Shown piece after piece: positions 9,466 through 19,464 of a stretch of 64,000 bases of DNA. A model generated the notes under the pieces. The model made no database searches. It had not been told where the DNA came from and saw only the letters and a list, made by a program, of their open reading frames with translations. This DNA is from Xanthomonas sp. GPE 39. Lineage in GTDB: Bacteria; Pseudomonadota; Gammaproteobacteria; Xanthomonadales; Xanthomonadaceae. A program made the translations under genes and the position numbers. The stretch lies in assembly GCF_000963005.1 (NCBI RefSeq), contig NZ_JZHZ01000007.1, positions 2,145,256 through 2,209,255 on the forward strand, given 5' to 3'. The stretch's first letter is position 1; every line of letters starts with the position of its first letter.

Positions 9466-10286
9466 CCCGTACCCGCGTCATCGCCGCGCTAATCATGGCG
9501 CCACTGGCCATCTGCGCCATCGTCTTGCTGCCGACCCAGTGGCTGGCCGCGCTGACTGCGCTGATCTTCCTGATCGGCCTGTGGGAATGGCTGAAGCTGG
9601 CAGAGATCGACGACACCCTGCCGCGCACCATCCTGCTGATGCTCAACCTGCTGCTGATGGTATTGCTGGTGTGGGCCTCGGCCGGGTCGCTGGTGCTGTT
9701 CCAACTGACCACCCTCATCGGCATCGGCTGGTGGTGCCTGGCCTTGCTGTGGCTGCGCTACTTCCACTTCGGTTCCGATCACTCGACCTACGCGCGAGTA
9801 TTCAAGCTGGCTGCCGGCACCCTGGCGATCGTCCCAGCCTGGTCGGCACTGGGCCTGATCCACGCCAGCCAACTGAACGGCCACCTCTGGCTACTGACCG
9901 CCCTGGCCACCATCTGGGCTGCCGACTCGGGCGCCTATTTCGCCGGCCGCCGATTCGGCAAGCACAAGCTGGCGCCGCGGATCAGCCCCAACAAGACCGT
10001 GGAAGGTCTGGTCGGCGGGTTGCTGGCCGGCCTGGCGGTGGCCGTGGGGTTCGGCTGGCTCGCCGGAATCACCCTGCCACACCTGCCCGGCCTGCTGATC
10101 GTGGCGGCAGTCAGCATCCTGGCCTCGGTGGTCGGTGACCTGTTCGAAAGTCTGCTCAAGCGTCACGTCGGGGCCAAGGACTCGGGCCATGTCATCCCTG
10201 GTCACGGCGGCGTGCTCGACCGTATCGACGGCGTGCTGGCGGCGTTGCCGATTTTCGCGCTGGGCAAGGACATCTTCGGGTTCTGA
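9462..10286 (+). CDS. cdsA: Phosphatidate cytidylyltransferase
   Basis: A 274-residue polytopic inner-membrane enzyme that makes CDP-diacylglycerol from CTP and phosphatidate, the branch point of phospholipid synthesis. Hydrophobic segments fill residues 1-200. The family signature lies near the C-terminus: [20 protein letters not shown] followed by [17 protein letters not shown] and [11 protein letters not shown] are further conserved parts of the catalytic region. The ATG overlaps the uppS stop by 4 bases, and the stop is one base before the dxr ATG, so translation is probably coupled. Confidence 0.97.
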   Translation: MTRTRVIAALIMAPLAICAIVLLPTQWLAALTALIFLIGLWEWLKLAEIDDTLPRTILLMLNLLLMVLLVWASAGSLVLFQLTTLIGIGWWCLALLWLRYFHFGSDHSTYARVFKLAAGTLAIVPAWSALGLIHASQLNGHLWLLTALATIWAADSGAYFAGRRFGKHKLAPRISPNKTVEGLVGGLLAGLAVAVGFGWLAGITLPHLPGLLIVAAVSILASVVGDLFESLLKRHVGAKDSGHVIPGHGGVLDRIDGVLAALPIFALGKDIFGF

Positions 10287-10287
10287 C

Positions 10288-11475
10288 ATGAGCGAGGCGG
10301 TCCGTACCATCGCCGTACTCGGCGCCACAGGCTCGATCGGGGGCTCCGCCCTGGACGTGATCGCGCGCCACCCGCAGCGCCTGCGCGTCAATGTACTGGC
10401 TGCTGGCCGTGACGTGGAAGGGCTGCTGGCGCTGTGTGCGGCACACCGTCCAGCGCATGCGGTCATCGCCGACCCAGCCCTGTACCCCGCGCTGCGCGAT
10501 GGCGTGGCGAGGGCCGGTTTGCAGACGGAGGCGCACACCGGTGCCATGGCTCTGGATCAATTGGTCGCCAGCGACGCCTGCGACAGCGTGCTCGCCGCCA
10601 TCGTCGGTGCCGCCGGCCTGGCCTCGACCCTGGCCGCGGCCCGCGCCGGCAAGCGCCTGCTGCTGGCCAACAAGGAAGCCCTGGTGCTGGCCGGAGAACT
10701 GGTCACCGCCACGGCAACCGCAGCCGGTGCCGAAATCATCCCGATCGACAGCGAACACAACGCCATCTTTCAGTGCTTACGTTCGCGCCAGACCGGCAGC
10801 GAGGTGCGACGGGTGCTGCTGACCGCTTCCGGTGGCCCGTTCCGTGGCTGGGACCGCGCCCGCCTGGAGAAAGTGACACCAGCGCAGGCGGTGGCACACC
10901 CGAAGTGGTCGATGGGGCCGAAGATCTCGGTCGATTCGGCGACACTGATGAACAAAGGCCTGGAGGTCATCGAAGCGCACCACCTGTTCGCGCTGGCGCC
11001 TTCGTGCATCGAGGTCCTGGTGCACCCGCAGAGTCTGGTCCACTCGCTGGTCGAGTTCATCGACGGCTCCACCTTGGCGCAAATGGGGCTGCCGGACATG
11101 CGCACCAGCCTGGCGGTAGGCCTGGGGTGGCCGGAGCGGATCGCCTCAGGCGTCGGCGGACTGGACCTCCTGGCGCATGGCCGCCTGGACTTCGAGGCAC
11201 CGGACATGGAGGCATTTCCCTGCCTGCGTCTAGCTTGGCATGCAATGCAGGCTGGGGGCAGCGCACCGGCGATCCTGAATGCGGCCAACGAAGTCGCGGT
11301 TTCAGCGTTTCTTCAGGGCCGTATCGGTTTCCTATCGATTCCTGCGCTGGTCGAGAACGCCCTGACCGAGCTGCCTGCGGTTGCGGCCGATTCCCTGGAC
11401 GCTTTACTGGCAGCAGACGCGCAATCGCGCAAGATCACCGAACTCGCCATTGCCCACCATCACTCCCATGCTTGA
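10288..11475 (+). CDS. dxr: 1-deoxy-D-xylulose 5-phosphate reductoisomerase
   Basis: A 395-residue NADPH-dependent enzyme giving 2-C-methyl-D-erythritol 4-phosphate, the committed step of the non-mevalonate isoprenoid route. The N-terminal Rossmann motif is [16 protein letters not shown]. The metal and substrate site is seen in [34 protein letters not shown] and [20 protein letters not shown]. The C-terminal helical domain contains [14 protein letters not shown]. The open frame runs upstream into cdsA, but [12 protein letters not shown] is the family start, two bases after the cdsA stop. Confidence 0.98.
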   Translation: MSEAVRTIAVLGATGSIGGSALDVIARHPQRLRVNVLAAGRDVEGLLALCAAHRPAHAVIADPALYPALRDGVARAGLQTEAHTGAMALDQLVASDACDSVLAAIVGAAGLASTLAAARAGKRLLLANKEALVLAGELVTATATAAGAEIIPIDSEHNAIFQCLRSRQTGSEVRRVLLTASGGPFRGWDRARLEKVTPAQAVAHPKWSMGPKISVDSATLMNKGLEVIEAHHLFALAPSCIEVLVHPQSLVHSLVEFIDGSTLAQMGLPDMRTSLAVGLGWPERIASGVGGLDLLAHGRLDFEAPDMEAFPCLRLAWHAMQAGGSAPAILNAANEVAVSAFLQGRIGFLSIPALVENALTELPAVAADSLDALLAADAQSRKITELAIAHHHSHA

Positions 11476-11501
11476 TCCGCACGCTGCCATGAGCCACGCG
11501 C

Positions 11502-12860
11502 ATGGGTAACTTCTTCGGCTCCGTCTGGTGGATGCTGGTCAGCCTGGGCGTGCTGGTCACTTTCCATGAGTTCGGCCACTTTTGGGTCGCCCGCCGCTGC
11601 GGGGTCAAGGTGCTGCGTTTTTCGGTAGGCTTCGGCAAGCCGCTGTGGTCACGCCACGACCGCCACGGCACCGAATTCGTCATCGCCGCGATTCCGCTGG
11701 GTGGCTACGTCAAGATGCTCGACGAACGCGAGGGCGAGGTGGCACCTGCCGAGCAGGCACTGGCCTTCAACAACAAGTCGGTGTGGCAACGCATCGCCAT
11801 CGTCGCCGCCGGGCCCATCGCCAACCTACTGCTATGCGTGGCGCTGCTGTGGGCAATGTTCGTGATCGGCAAACAGGACTACGCACCGATCATCGGACGC
11901 ACCGACGGGCTTGCGCTGCAGGCCGGATTCCAGCCTGGCGAGCGCATCGTCCGGATCGGCGAGCGCGACGTATCCAGTTGGAGCGAGGCCAGCATGCAAC
12001 TGACCATCGCCGCCATGGACCACAAAGATGTTCGGGTGGAAACCGAGGACACTCAGCATGGGGTAAGCCGCGTCCACATTCTGGCGCTATCGCAGTTGCC
12101 CGAAGGTTTCGACGAGCAACAGGTCCCCAGCCTGGCCGGGCTGAGCTGGCGCTTTACCCTGCAACCGGCGGTGATCGCCATGGTCACGCCAGGCTCGGCA
12201 GCCGACGGTGTACTGCGCCCGGGCGACCGTGTGCTGGCGGTGGACGGCAGCCCGATCATCAGTGCCGAGCAGGTCGCACCGCAGGTGCAGGCGCTGGGCC
12301 GCAACGGCGGCAACGGCCTGATCGAGGTGGAACGCGACGGCGAGCGCATGGCCCTGCAAGTGCACCTCAAGCCGGTTGCGCACAGCGGTGCGACGGCATG
12401 GAAATTGGGGATCGCGATCGGCCAACAGCCCCGGCCCGCCTTCGACGCCATTTCGCGCTACGGGCCGTTGCAGGCCATCCCTGTGGCCTTGCGCGAAACT
12501 GGCCGGATGGCCGGCGATACCCTCGGGCTGCTGCGCCGCATGCTCACCGGCGAGGCATCGCTGCGCAACGTATCCGGCCCGATCAGCATCGCCAAGGCAG
12601 CCAATATTTCCGCCCAGCAGGGCCCGGACTGGTTCCTGAATTTCCTAGCATTGCTGTCGCTGAGCCTGGCGATCATGAACCTGCTGCCGATCCCCATCTT
12701 GGACGGCGGGCACTTGCTGTATTACCTTATCGAGTTGGTCAAGGGCAGCCCGCTGAGCGAGCGCGCCATGGCGGCGGGGCAATTCGTGGGCCTGGCGTTG
12801 CTGGCAGGGTTGATGGGGTTGGCGTTCTACAACGACCTCTTCGGCCAGGTAATGCGATGA
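11502..12860 (+). CDS. rseP: Site-2 intramembrane zinc protease RseP
   Basis: A 452-residue inner-membrane protease that cuts anti-sigma factor RseA in the envelope-stress (sigma E) pathway. The zinc motif HEFGH is at residues 22-26 in the first membrane helix. Two PDZ domains lie in the periplasmic middle part, the second around VTPGSAADGVLRPGDRVLAV. The last membrane helices carry the third metal ligand in LLPIPILDGGHLL near residue 400. Length equals E. coli RseP (450). It sits directly before bamA, whose product is the machine sensed by this stress pathway, a common arrangement. Confidence 0.97.
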   Translation: MGNFFGSVWWMLVSLGVLVTFHEFGHFWVARRCGVKVLRFSVGFGKPLWSRHDRHGTEFVIAAIPLGGYVKMLDEREGEVAPAEQALAFNNKSVWQRIAIVAAGPIANLLLCVALLWAMFVIGKQDYAPIIGRTDGLALQAGFQPGERIVRIGERDVSSWSEASMQLTIAAMDHKDVRVETEDTQHGVSRVHILALSQLPEGFDEQQVPSLAGLSWRFTLQPAVIAMVTPGSAADGVLRPGDRVLAVDGSPIISAEQVAPQVQALGRNGGNGLIEVERDGERMALQVHLKPVAHSGATAWKLGIAIGQQPRPAFDAISRYGPLQAIPVALRETGRMAGDTLGLLRRMLTGEASLRNVSGPISIAKAANISAQQGPDWFLNFLALLSLSLAIMNLLPIPILDGGHLLYYLIELVKGSPLSERAMAAGQFVGLALLAGLMGLAFYNDLFGQVMR

Positions 12861-12943
12861 CCCGATTGCCGATTCCACTCGACCCGCTGTCGTCTTGCGC
12901 CGGCGCCCATGCAACAACGCTATCGACCTCTACCGGACGTGAT

Positions 12944-15349
12944 ATGACGCGCTTTCCCAATCGCCGCCTGCTAGCCCTCGCACTCGCCGCCAGCCTCAGC
13001 CTGCCGGCCCTGGCCCAGGTCGCGGAGCCCTTCACCGCCAGCGACATCCGCGTCGACGGGCTGCAACGCATCTCCGCCGGTACCGTCTTCACCTATCTGC
13101 CGGTGGAGCGTGGCGACACGGTCAACGAGGCGAAGGTCGCCGAGGCGATCCGTGCGCTGTACCACACCGGCTTTTTCGAGGACGTGCGCGTTGATCGTCA
13201 GGGCAACATCCTGGTGGTCACGGTCAAGGAGCGTCCGGCGATCAATAAGCTGACCGTCACCGGCAACAAGGACATCAAGAGCGAGGAGCTGCTGAAGGGA
13301 CTCTCCGACATCGGCCTGAGCGAGGGCGGCACCTTCGACCGGCTGAGTCTGGATCGCGTCACTCAGGAACTCACCCGCCAGTACAACAACCGCGGCAAGT
13401 ACAACGTCCAGATCACCCCGACGGTGAGTCCGCTGGACCGCAACCGCGTGGATGTGGCAATCGCGATCAAGGAAGGCAAAGCGGCCAAGATCCGTCACGT
13501 CAACCTGATCGGCACCGAGAAATTCGCCAACAAGGACATCCTGGAAAACTGGGAGTCTCACGAACATAACTGGCTATCCTGGTACCGCCGCGACGACCAG
13601 TACTCCAAGGAAAAGCTGTCCGGCGACCTGGAAAAACTTAACTCCTGGTACCTGGACCGCGGCTACGTGGACTTCAACGTCGACTCCACCCAGGTCGCGA
13701 TCAGCCCGAACAAGCGCGACATGTACCTGACCGCCGGCATCAGCGAAGGCGAGCAGTACAAGATCTCCGACATCAAGGTCACCGGCGACACCGTCCTGCC
13801 GCAGGAACAGATCGAGAAGCTGGTGATCCCCAAGGCCGGCGATACCTTCTCGCGCGCGCTGCTGGAATACAGCTCCGACGCCATCACCAACACCCTGAGC
13901 AACATCGGTTACGCCTTCGCCAAGGCCACCCCGATCCCGACCGTCGACCGCGAAAAGCGCACCGTGGCGATCAACCTGCAAGTGGTGCCGGGTCCGCGCG
14001 TGTTGGTGCGCCGCATCGTGTTCCGTGGCAACACACGCACCTCCGACGAAATCATGCGCCGCGAAATGCGCCAGTTCGAGGACACCTGGTATTCGCAGGC
14101 GGCGATCGACCGCTCCAAGATCCGCCTGCAACGACTGGGTTACTTCGAATCGGTCAACGTGGAAACGCCGCCGGTGCCGGGGAGCAACGATCAGGTCGAC
14201 GTGGTCTACAACGTCAAGGAAACCACCTCCGGCAGCTTCACCTTCGGCGTGGGCTATTCGCAGACCTACGGCGTGACCACCTCGGTGCAACTGTCGCAGA
14301 ACAACTTCCTCGGCGGCGGCAACCGCGTCGCGGTGGACGCCTCGCGCAGCAGCTACCAGCAGCGCTACGCGTTCTCCTACACCAACCCGTTCTTTACCGA
14401 CGACGGTGTGTCGCTGGGCTACAACCTGTCCTGGCGCAAGCTGGATTACTCCAACTTCGGCACCGCACAGTACAACAGCACCAACGGCGCGGCGCAGACG
14501 ATCTTCGGTATTCCGATCACCGAAACCGATACCGTGTCGCTGATGTTCGGCGTGGACAGCAACCAGATCACCGCCTACCCCGGTTTCACGCCGCAGGCCA
14601 TCGTCGACTACATGGACGCGATCGGGACGCACACCTTCCACGCGTGGCGTACCGAACTGGGCTGGGCACGCGACACCCGCGATGAGTACTTTATGCCAAC
14701 CCGTGGCATGTACCAGCGCATCGGCCTGGAAACCACCTTGCCCGGCTCCACCGTCGAATACTGGAAACTGAACTATCAAATCTCCAAGTATTGGCCGATC
14801 ATTCCAGCGCTGGTGCTCAACACCCGCGCCGAGTTCGGCTACGGCGACAGCTATGGCAACGATGTCTCGCGCGACATCTGCGGCAGCGTGCAGGGCACCA
14901 CCTATACGCCACAGCCGTGCAACGGCACCAACCTGATCCGCCACGTCACCGCCTCGGGCCTGCCGTTCTACGAGAACTTCTATGCCGGCGGCACCAACTC
15001 GGTGCGCGGCTTCCAGGACAACACTCTCGGCCCGCGCTCGGAGATGACCACGGCGTACCGGCGCGGCCAACCACTGGGCGGCTCGTTCAAGACCGTGGGT
15101 TCGGCGGAAATGTATTTCCCGAAGCTGTTCGACAGCCCATCGGCGCGCATCTCCGCCTTCGTCGACGTCGGCAACGTGTTCAACGGCGTGGACAACTTCA
15201 AGGCCAACGCGTTGCGCGCCTCCGCCGGTGTGGCCTTGTTGTGGCGCGCCCCGGTCGGCCCGATCTCGATCAGCTATGCGATCCCGCTGAAAAGGGAAGA
15301 CAACGACGAAATCGAGCGTCTGCAGTTTACTTTCGGCGGACAGTTCTAA
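12944..15349 (+). CDS. bamA: Outer-membrane protein assembly factor BamA
   Basis: An 801-residue protein that inserts beta-barrel proteins into the outer membrane. The signal peptide is residues 1-25 (LPALAQ). Five POTRA domains follow in the periplasm (about 28-430), beginning FTASDIRVDGLQRISAGTVF. The C-terminal 16-strand barrel includes the conserved loop motif VRGF (in SVRGFQD), and the protein ends in the aromatic C-terminal signal FTFGGQF. The start is chosen at the signal peptide; the open frame extends far upstream through rseP in another frame, which is not meaningful. The gene is 83 bases after rseP and ends at a strong hairpin. Confidence 0.97.
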   Translation: MTRFPNRRLLALALAASLSLPALAQVAEPFTASDIRVDGLQRISAGTVFTYLPVERGDTVNEAKVAEAIRALYHTGFFEDVRVDRQGNILVVTVKERPAINKLTVTGNKDIKSEELLKGLSDIGLSEGGTFDRLSLDRVTQELTRQYNNRGKYNVQITPTVSPLDRNRVDVAIAIKEGKAAKIRHVNLIGTEKFANKDILENWESHEHNWLSWYRRDDQYSKEKLSGDLEKLNSWYLDRGYVDFNVDSTQVAISPNKRDMYLTAGISEGEQYKISDIKVTGDTVLPQEQIEKLVIPKAGDTFSRALLEYSSDAITNTLSNIGYAFAKATPIPTVDREKRTVAINLQVVPGPRVLVRRIVFRGNTRTSDEIMRREMRQFEDTWYSQAAIDRSKIRLQRLGYFESVNVETPPVPGSNDQVDVVYNVKETTSGSFTFGVGYSQTYGVTTSVQLSQNNFLGGGNRVAVDASRSSYQQRYAFSYTNPFFTDDGVSLGYNLSWRKLDYSNFGTAQYNSTNGAAQTIFGIPITETDTVSLMFGVDSNQITAYPGFTPQAIVDYMDAIGTHTFHAWRTELGWARDTRDEYFMPTRGMYQRIGLETTLPGSTVEYWKLNYQISKYWPIIPALVLNTRAEFGYGDSYGNDVSRDICGSVQGTTYTPQPCNGTNLIRHVTASGLPFYENFYAGGTNSVRGFQDNTLGPRSEMTTAYRRGQPLGGSFKTVGSAEMYFPKLFDSPSARISAFVDVGNVFNGVDNFKANALRASAGVALLWRAPVGPISISYAIPLKREDNDEIERLQFTFGGQF

Positions 15350-15359
15350 GTACAACCGA

Positions 15360-15389
15360 GCAGGTAAGGTAGGCTTCTACCTTACCTGC
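15360..15389. terminator. 13-bp perfect hairpin between convergent bamA and a small gene
   Basis: GCAGGTAAGGTAG (15360-15372) pairs completely with CTACCTTACCTGC (15377-15389) around GCTT. It lies 10 bases after the bamA stop and 8 bases from the stop of the opposing gene. No long T-run is present on either strand. A bidirectional terminator is the simplest reading. Confidence 0.65.
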
Positions 15390-15397
15390 GAATGCTC

Positions 15398-15691
15398 TTA
15401 CCTCAAAGACAAGCCATCAATCGATGCGACTTGCCTGCTTTCCTGATCATAATTAGACATGGCGCGCTTAATACCACGATCATTGAGATATTCCATTTTC
15501 TCCGGAACATATCCAACAGCACTATCTAGGCACCATTGCAAATTTATCTCACAACCTTCTATCGTAGTGACTGGGTGTGCAAGACAATTACTATAATAGT
15601 TATAGCATTCAGCCCGAGTCGTCGCGTTAACAGAAAAAACTGCAAACATACCACCCAAAGCCATAGCCGCATTCAAGATTTTCATACCCAT
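15398..15691 (-). CDS. Small secreted cysteine-containing protein, unknown function
   Basis: A 97-residue protein not recognised as any named family. The N-terminus (MGMKILNAAMALGG to FSVNA, residues 1-23) is a clear signal peptide, leaving about 74 mature residues. The mature part has exactly four cysteines in two CX6C pairs (CYNYYSNC and CEINLQWC), suggesting two disulfides in an alpha-hairpin-like fold. A Shine-Dalgarno CTGGAG sits eight bases before the first ATG, supporting that start. The gene is much richer in A and T than its neighbours and lies on the opposite strand inside an otherwise conserved envelope gene cluster, which suggests insertion by horizontal transfer. A coding gene is likely; its role is open. 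Confidence 0.7.
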   Translation of the reverse strand: MGMKILNAAMALGGMFAVFSVNATTRAECYNYYSNCLAHPVTTIEGCEINLQWCLDSAVGYVPEKMEYLNDRGIKRAMSNYDQESRQVASIDGLSLR

Positions 15692-15903
15692 ACGCTTAAC
15701 TCCAGAGTTGGGAAGGAATTACTAGCATATTAAAGTTCCAGAGATATAAAATCTGGACCTTAGACTAAGGCAAACCTGACGCACCTCAGCCTCAGTCAAA
15801 TTCTTAACACGTACCAATAGGCAAGTCAACGCCCGCGCACCTTGCAATAAATAGTTGCCGCCCATCCGAATGAACTCGCAAATCAGTTTTTGAATCTCAA
15901 CAT

Positions 15904-15915
15904 TAGAATGGTCAA
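15904..15915 (+). promoter_or_regulatory. -10-like TAGAAT six bases before the lpxD start (leaderless candidate)
   Basis: TAGAAT (15904-15909) is followed by six bases and then ATG 15916. No Shine-Dalgarno is present. With normal spacing from -10 to transcription start, the mRNA would begin at or within a base or two of the A of the start codon. The -35 region is poor. Confidence 0.4.
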
Positions 15916-16938
15916 ATGAACACCAAACGCTACCGCGCCGAAGAGATCGCCGAGCGCTTCTGCCTGCAGGTGCAGGGCGACGGCGATGTTGCGGTGCATG
16001 GCGTGGCCACGCTGGCGCGGGCCGGTGCCGGGCAGCTCAGTTTCCTGTCCAACCCGCGCTATCGCGCGCAACTGGCCGACAGCGCCGCGGCGATCGTGGT
16101 GCTGCGCGCCGACGATGCCGACGCAGCGCCCGGCACGGCGCTGATCGCGCGCGATCCGTATGTGGCCTTCGCCAAGATCGCGGCACTGTTCGAGACGCTG
16201 CCGGTGCGCCCGGCTGGTATCGACCCCAGTGCCAGCATCGACCCCAGCGCGCACATCGCGCCGAGCGCGCACATCGGCGCCTTCGTCAGCATCGGCGCGC
16301 GCAGCGTGGTTGGCGAGGGCTGCGTGATTGGCCCGGGCTGCGTGATCGGCGAAGACTGCGAAGTCGGCGCCGGCAGCGAACTGATTGCCCGCGTCACCCT
16401 GGTGACCCGAGTGCGCATAGGCCAGCGCGTGCGCGTGCATCCTGGCGCAGTCCTCGGGGCCGACGGATTTGGTCTGGCCATGGACGCCGGCCGCTGGATC
16501 AAGGTGCCGCAACTCGGTGGCGTGCGCATCGGCGACGACTGCGAAATCGGCGCCAACACCTGCGTGGACCGCGGCGCACTGGAAGACACCACCCTCGAAG
16601 AAGACGTCCGCCTGGACAATCTGGTGCAGATCGCACACAACGTGCACATTGGCGCGCACAGCGCCATCGCCGGCTGCACCGGCATTGCCGGCAGCAGCAA
16701 GATCGGCCGCTACTGCATGCTCGGTGGCTCGGTCGGCGTGGTCGGCCACCTGGAGATCTGCGACAAGGTCGTGATCACCGGTAGGTCAGTCGTGCGTAAT
16801 TCCATCCACACGCCGGGCGAGTATTCGTCCGGTACCCCGTTAACCGACAACCGCACGTGGCGCAAGAACGCCGCGCGCTTCAAACAGCTCGATGCCCTGG
16901 CCCGTCGCATCCTGTCTGTCAGCAAGGAGAATGCATGA
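15916..16938 (+). CDS. lpxD: UDP-3-O-(3-hydroxyacyl)glucosamine N-acyltransferase
   Basis: A 340-residue left-handed beta-helix acyltransferase that adds the second 3-hydroxyacyl chain in lipid A synthesis. The N-terminal uridine-binding domain carries GVATLARAGAGQLSFLSNPRY split over its conserved strand, and isoleucine-rich hexapeptide repeats cover about residues 98-290. The catalytic histidine is H241 in QIAHNVHIG, corresponding to H239 of E. coli. Length equals E. coli LpxD (341). It starts the tightly packed set lpxD-fabZ-lpxA-lpxB-rnhB; its stop overlaps the fabZ start (ATGA). Confidence 0.98.
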   Translation: MNTKRYRAEEIAERFCLQVQGDGDVAVHGVATLARAGAGQLSFLSNPRYRAQLADSAAAIVVLRADDADAAPGTALIARDPYVAFAKIAALFETLPVRPAGIDPSASIDPSAHIAPSAHIGAFVSIGARSVVGEGCVIGPGCVIGEDCEVGAGSELIARVTLVTRVRIGQRVRVHPGAVLGADGFGLAMDAGRWIKVPQLGGVRIGDDCEIGANTCVDRGALEDTTLEEDVRLDNLVQIAHNVHIGAHSAIAGCTGIAGSSKIGRYCMLGGSVGVVGHLEICDKVVITGRSVVRNSIHTPGEYSSGTPLTDNRTWRKNAARFKQLDALARRILSVSKENA

Positions 16939-17387
16939 GCCACGATCACACTCTGCCGAGCATCAACAGGATCATGGCGTTGATGCCGCACCGTTATCCG
17001 TTCCTGATGGTGGACAAGGTTATCTCGCTCGATTTCGAGAACCGCAAAATCGTCGCGCACAAGAACGTCACCATCAACGAACCGTTCTTCCAAGGCCACT
17101 TTCCCAACCTGCCGATCATGCCGGGCGTGATGATCATCGAAGCGATCGCCCAGGTCGGCGGCCTGCTGATCCAACTGATGGCAGGCCCCGACGTGGAGTC
17201 CACGCCATTCTTCATGGTCAAGGTCAACAATGTGCGCTTCAACACCCCGGTCGTACCCGGTGACGTGCTGGAGCTGCATGTGGAAATCAAACGCATCATC
17301 CGCAACATGGCGGTGTACTGCGGCGAAGCCAAGGTCAACGGCGAGGTCGTGGCCTACGCCGAAGTGATGTGCGCTCAAGCACAGTGA
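16935..17387 (+). CDS. fabZ: 3-hydroxyacyl-[acyl-carrier-protein] dehydratase FabZ
   Basis: A 150-residue hot-dog-fold dehydratase that forms trans-2-enoyl-ACP in fatty acid elongation. The active-site His is in [14 protein letters not shown], and the catalytic Glu is in [20 protein letters not shown]. It competes with LpxA for 3-hydroxyacyl-ACP, and its place between lpxD and lpxA is the widely conserved gene order that links the two pathways. The ATG overlaps the lpxD stop by 4 bases and is preceded by AAGGAG (16924-16929). Confidence 0.98.
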   Translation: MSHDHTLPSINRIMALMPHRYPFLMVDKVISLDFENRKIVAHKNVTINEPFFQGHFPNLPIMPGVMIIEAIAQVGGLLIQLMAGPDVESTPFFMVKVNNVRFNTPVVPGDVLELHVEIKRIIRNMAVYCGEAKVNGEVVAYAEVMCAQAQ

Positions 17388-17410
17388 TGTCCCCTGGCAG
17401 GAGATCTGCG

Positions 17411-18202
17411 ATGAGTGCCAACGCTGCTGTGATCCATCCGTCTGCCATCATCGATCCGACGGCGACACTGGCCGCCGACGTACAGGTCGGCGCTTTCACC
17501 GTGATCGGTGCGGAGGTGGAGATCGGCCCAGGCTGCGTGATCGGCTCGCATTGCAGCATCCTCGGCCCGACCCGCATCGGCCGCGACAACCGCCTGATCG
17601 GCCACGTCGCGCTCGGCGGTGAGCCACAGGACAAGAAGTTCGTCGGCGAGCGCACCGAACTGGTGATCGGCGAGCGCAATGTGATCCGCGAGTTCGTCAC
17701 CATCAGCCGTGGCACCGGCAGCGGCGGCGGCATTACCCGCATCGGCAGCGACAACTGGTTTTTGGCCTACACCCACATCGCCCACGATTGCATCGTCGGC
17801 AATCATTGCGTGTTCTCCAACAACACCACGCTCGCCGGGCATGTGGAAATCGGTGACCATGTCATCATCAGCGGCTTCGCGGGCGCGCACCAATTCTGCC
17901 GCGTCGGCGATCACGCCTTCCTTGGCATGGGTGCGCTGATCAACGGCGACGTGCCACCGTTCATCATGGTCGGCGGCAATTCGCTCGGTCGTCCGCGCGG
18001 CATCAACAGCGAAGGTCTCAAACGTCGCGGTTTCGATGCCGAGCGCGTGGCCGCGATCAAACGCGCCTACCGCGCGCTATACGTGGCCGGGCTGCCCCTG
18101 GCCGAAGCCAAGCAGCAGTTGCTGACGCTGGCCGAAGGCAACGAGGACGTGCGCGCCATGCTGGAATTCATCGAATCCAGCGAACGGTCGTTGTTGCGAT
18201 GA
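17411..18202 (+). CDS. lpxA: UDP-N-acetylglucosamine O-acyltransferase
   Basis: A 263-residue left-handed beta-helix trimer that performs the first step of lipid A synthesis. Hexapeptide repeats run from [10 protein letters not shown] to about residue 185. The catalytic His is H125 in [12 protein letters not shown], the same number as in E. coli. [15 protein letters not shown] and the C-terminal GLKRRGF are further family marks. The start [10 protein letters not shown] is chosen over an in-frame ATG 42 bases earlier because AGGAG (17399-17403) lies seven bases before it. The stop overlaps the lpxB ATG. Confidence 0.98.
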   Translation: MSANAAVIHPSAIIDPTATLAADVQVGAFTVIGAEVEIGPGCVIGSHCSILGPTRIGRDNRLIGHVALGGEPQDKKFVGERTELVIGERNVIREFVTISRGTGSGGGITRIGSDNWFLAYTHIAHDCIVGNHCVFSNNTTLAGHVEIGDHVIISGFAGAHQFCRVGDHAFLGMGALINGDVPPFIMVGGNSLGRPRGINSEGLKRRGFDAERVAAIKRAYRALYVAGLPLAEAKQQLLTLAEGNEDVRAMLEFIESSERSLLR

Positions 18203-19464
18203 ACGTCGATGCCGGGGCGCGGGACCTGGAACCCGGGCCCCGGATCGCCAGTTCCGAAGCCGCGCGACCGCGCCGCATTGCCCTGGTGGCGGGCGAAGCC
18301 TCTGGCGATCTCCTGGGTGCCGGGTTGATCGAGGCACTACGTGCGCGCTATCCGGATGCGCAGTTCGCCGGCGTCGGTGGCGATGCCATGCGACACGCCG
18401 GCTGCCACACCTGGTTCGATGCCAGCGAACTGTCCGTCATGGGGCTGCTGGAAGTACTGCGGCATCTGCCGCGCCTGCTGAAGCTGCGCCGCGCGCTGCG
18501 CGAACGCGTGCTGGACTGGCGCCCGGACGTGTTCGTCGGCATCGACGCACCCGACTTCAATCTCGGCATGGAGCGCTGGCTCAAGCAGCGTGGCATCCGC
18601 ACCGCGCACTACGTCAGTCCGTCGGTCTGGGCGTGGCGCGAGCAGCGCGCAGCCAAGATCGGTGCCAGCGCCGAACGGGTGCTGTGCCTGTTCCCGATGG
18701 AGCCACCGATCTATGCCAGGCACGGCGTGGATGCGCGCTTCGTCGGCCACCCGATGGCCGATGCAATCGCCCTGCACAGCGAACGCGAGGCCGCCCGCGT
18801 CGAACTCGGTGTGCCGCCCAACGTCTCGGTGCTGGCCGTGCTACCAGGCAGCCGGTTGGGCGAAATCGGTCGGCTCGGCGACACCTTCTTCGCCGCCGCC
18901 GCGCAGGTGCTGCAGCAATTACCGGGCATGCACGTGCTGGTGCCGGCGGCCAATCCAGCCTGCAAGGCACTGCTCGCCGAACAAGTGGCACGTTCGGCCT
19001 TGCCCACAGCTTCACTGCATGTACTGGATGGACAGGCGCGCACCGCGCTGATCGCTGCCGACGCCGTGCTGCTGGCGTCCGGCACCGCCACCCTGGAAGC
19101 CATGCTGGTGAAACGGCCGATGGTGGTCGGCTACAAGGTCTCGCCGCTGACCTACCGCATCGTCAAGGCGTTGGGACTGTTGAAAGTGGAGCGCTATGCC
19201 TTGCCCAACATTCTGGCCGGCCGGGACCTCGCCCCGGAACTGATGCAGGATGCCTGTACGCCGGACGCACTGGCCGCTGCGCTGCTGCGCTGGCTACGCA
19301 ATCGGCAAGCGGTAGCAGCGCTGCAACCGGAGTACGAACGCCTGCACCGGCTGCTGCGCCAGGACGCATCTGCGCGGGCTGCGGATGTGGTGGCGGAGCT
19401 ATTGCAAGGCTCCACCCCAGCTCCAGAACGCGCAACAGCAGACGCGGAACACCCCGCCTCGTGA
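18199..19464 (+). CDS. lpxB: Lipid-A-disaccharide synthase
   Basis: A 421-residue GT19 glycosyltransferase that joins UDP-2,3-diacylglucosamine and lipid X into the lipid A disaccharide at the inner face of the membrane. The family pattern begins [20 protein letters not shown]; further marks are [39 protein letters not shown] and [10 protein letters not shown]. About 25 residues precede the first conserved strand, a longer N-terminus than in E. coli (382 residues). Its ATG overlaps the lpxA stop and its TGA overlaps the GTG start of rnhB. Confidence 0.97.
   Translation: MNVDAGARDLEPGPRIASSEAARPRRIALVAGEASGDLLGAGLIEALRARYPDAQFAGVGGDAMRHAGCHTWFDASELSVMGLLEVLRHLPRLLKLRRALRERVLDWRPDVFVGIDAPDFNLGMERWLKQRGIRTAHYVSPSVWAWREQRAAKIGASAERVLCLFPMEPPIYARHGVDARFVGHPMADAIALHSEREAARVELGVPPNVSVLAVLPGSRLGEIGRLGDTFFAAAAQVLQQLPGMHVLVPAANPACKALLAEQVARSALPTASLHVLDGQARTALIAADAVLLASGTATLEAMLVKRPMVVGYKVSPLTYRIVKALGLLKVERYALPNILAGRDLAPELMQDACTPDALAAALLRWLRNRQAVAALQPEYERLHRLLRQDASARAADVVAELLQGSTPAPERATADAEHPAS

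Noticed and set aside
11582-12943. Open frame running upstream of bamA through rseP
   Set aside because: It lies in a different frame over rseP, which has clear homology. The bamA start is fixed by its signal peptide at 12944.
13574-15355. 593-codon open frame on the - strand inside bamA
   Set aside because: It is a mirror of the high-GC codon usage of bamA, rich in Val, Ala, Asp, His and Arg without any fold-like pattern, and has no start signal.
18633-19460. Upstream extension of the rnhB frame
   Set aside because: It overlaps lpxB in another frame. The GTG at 19461, overlapping the lpxB stop, gives the family start.
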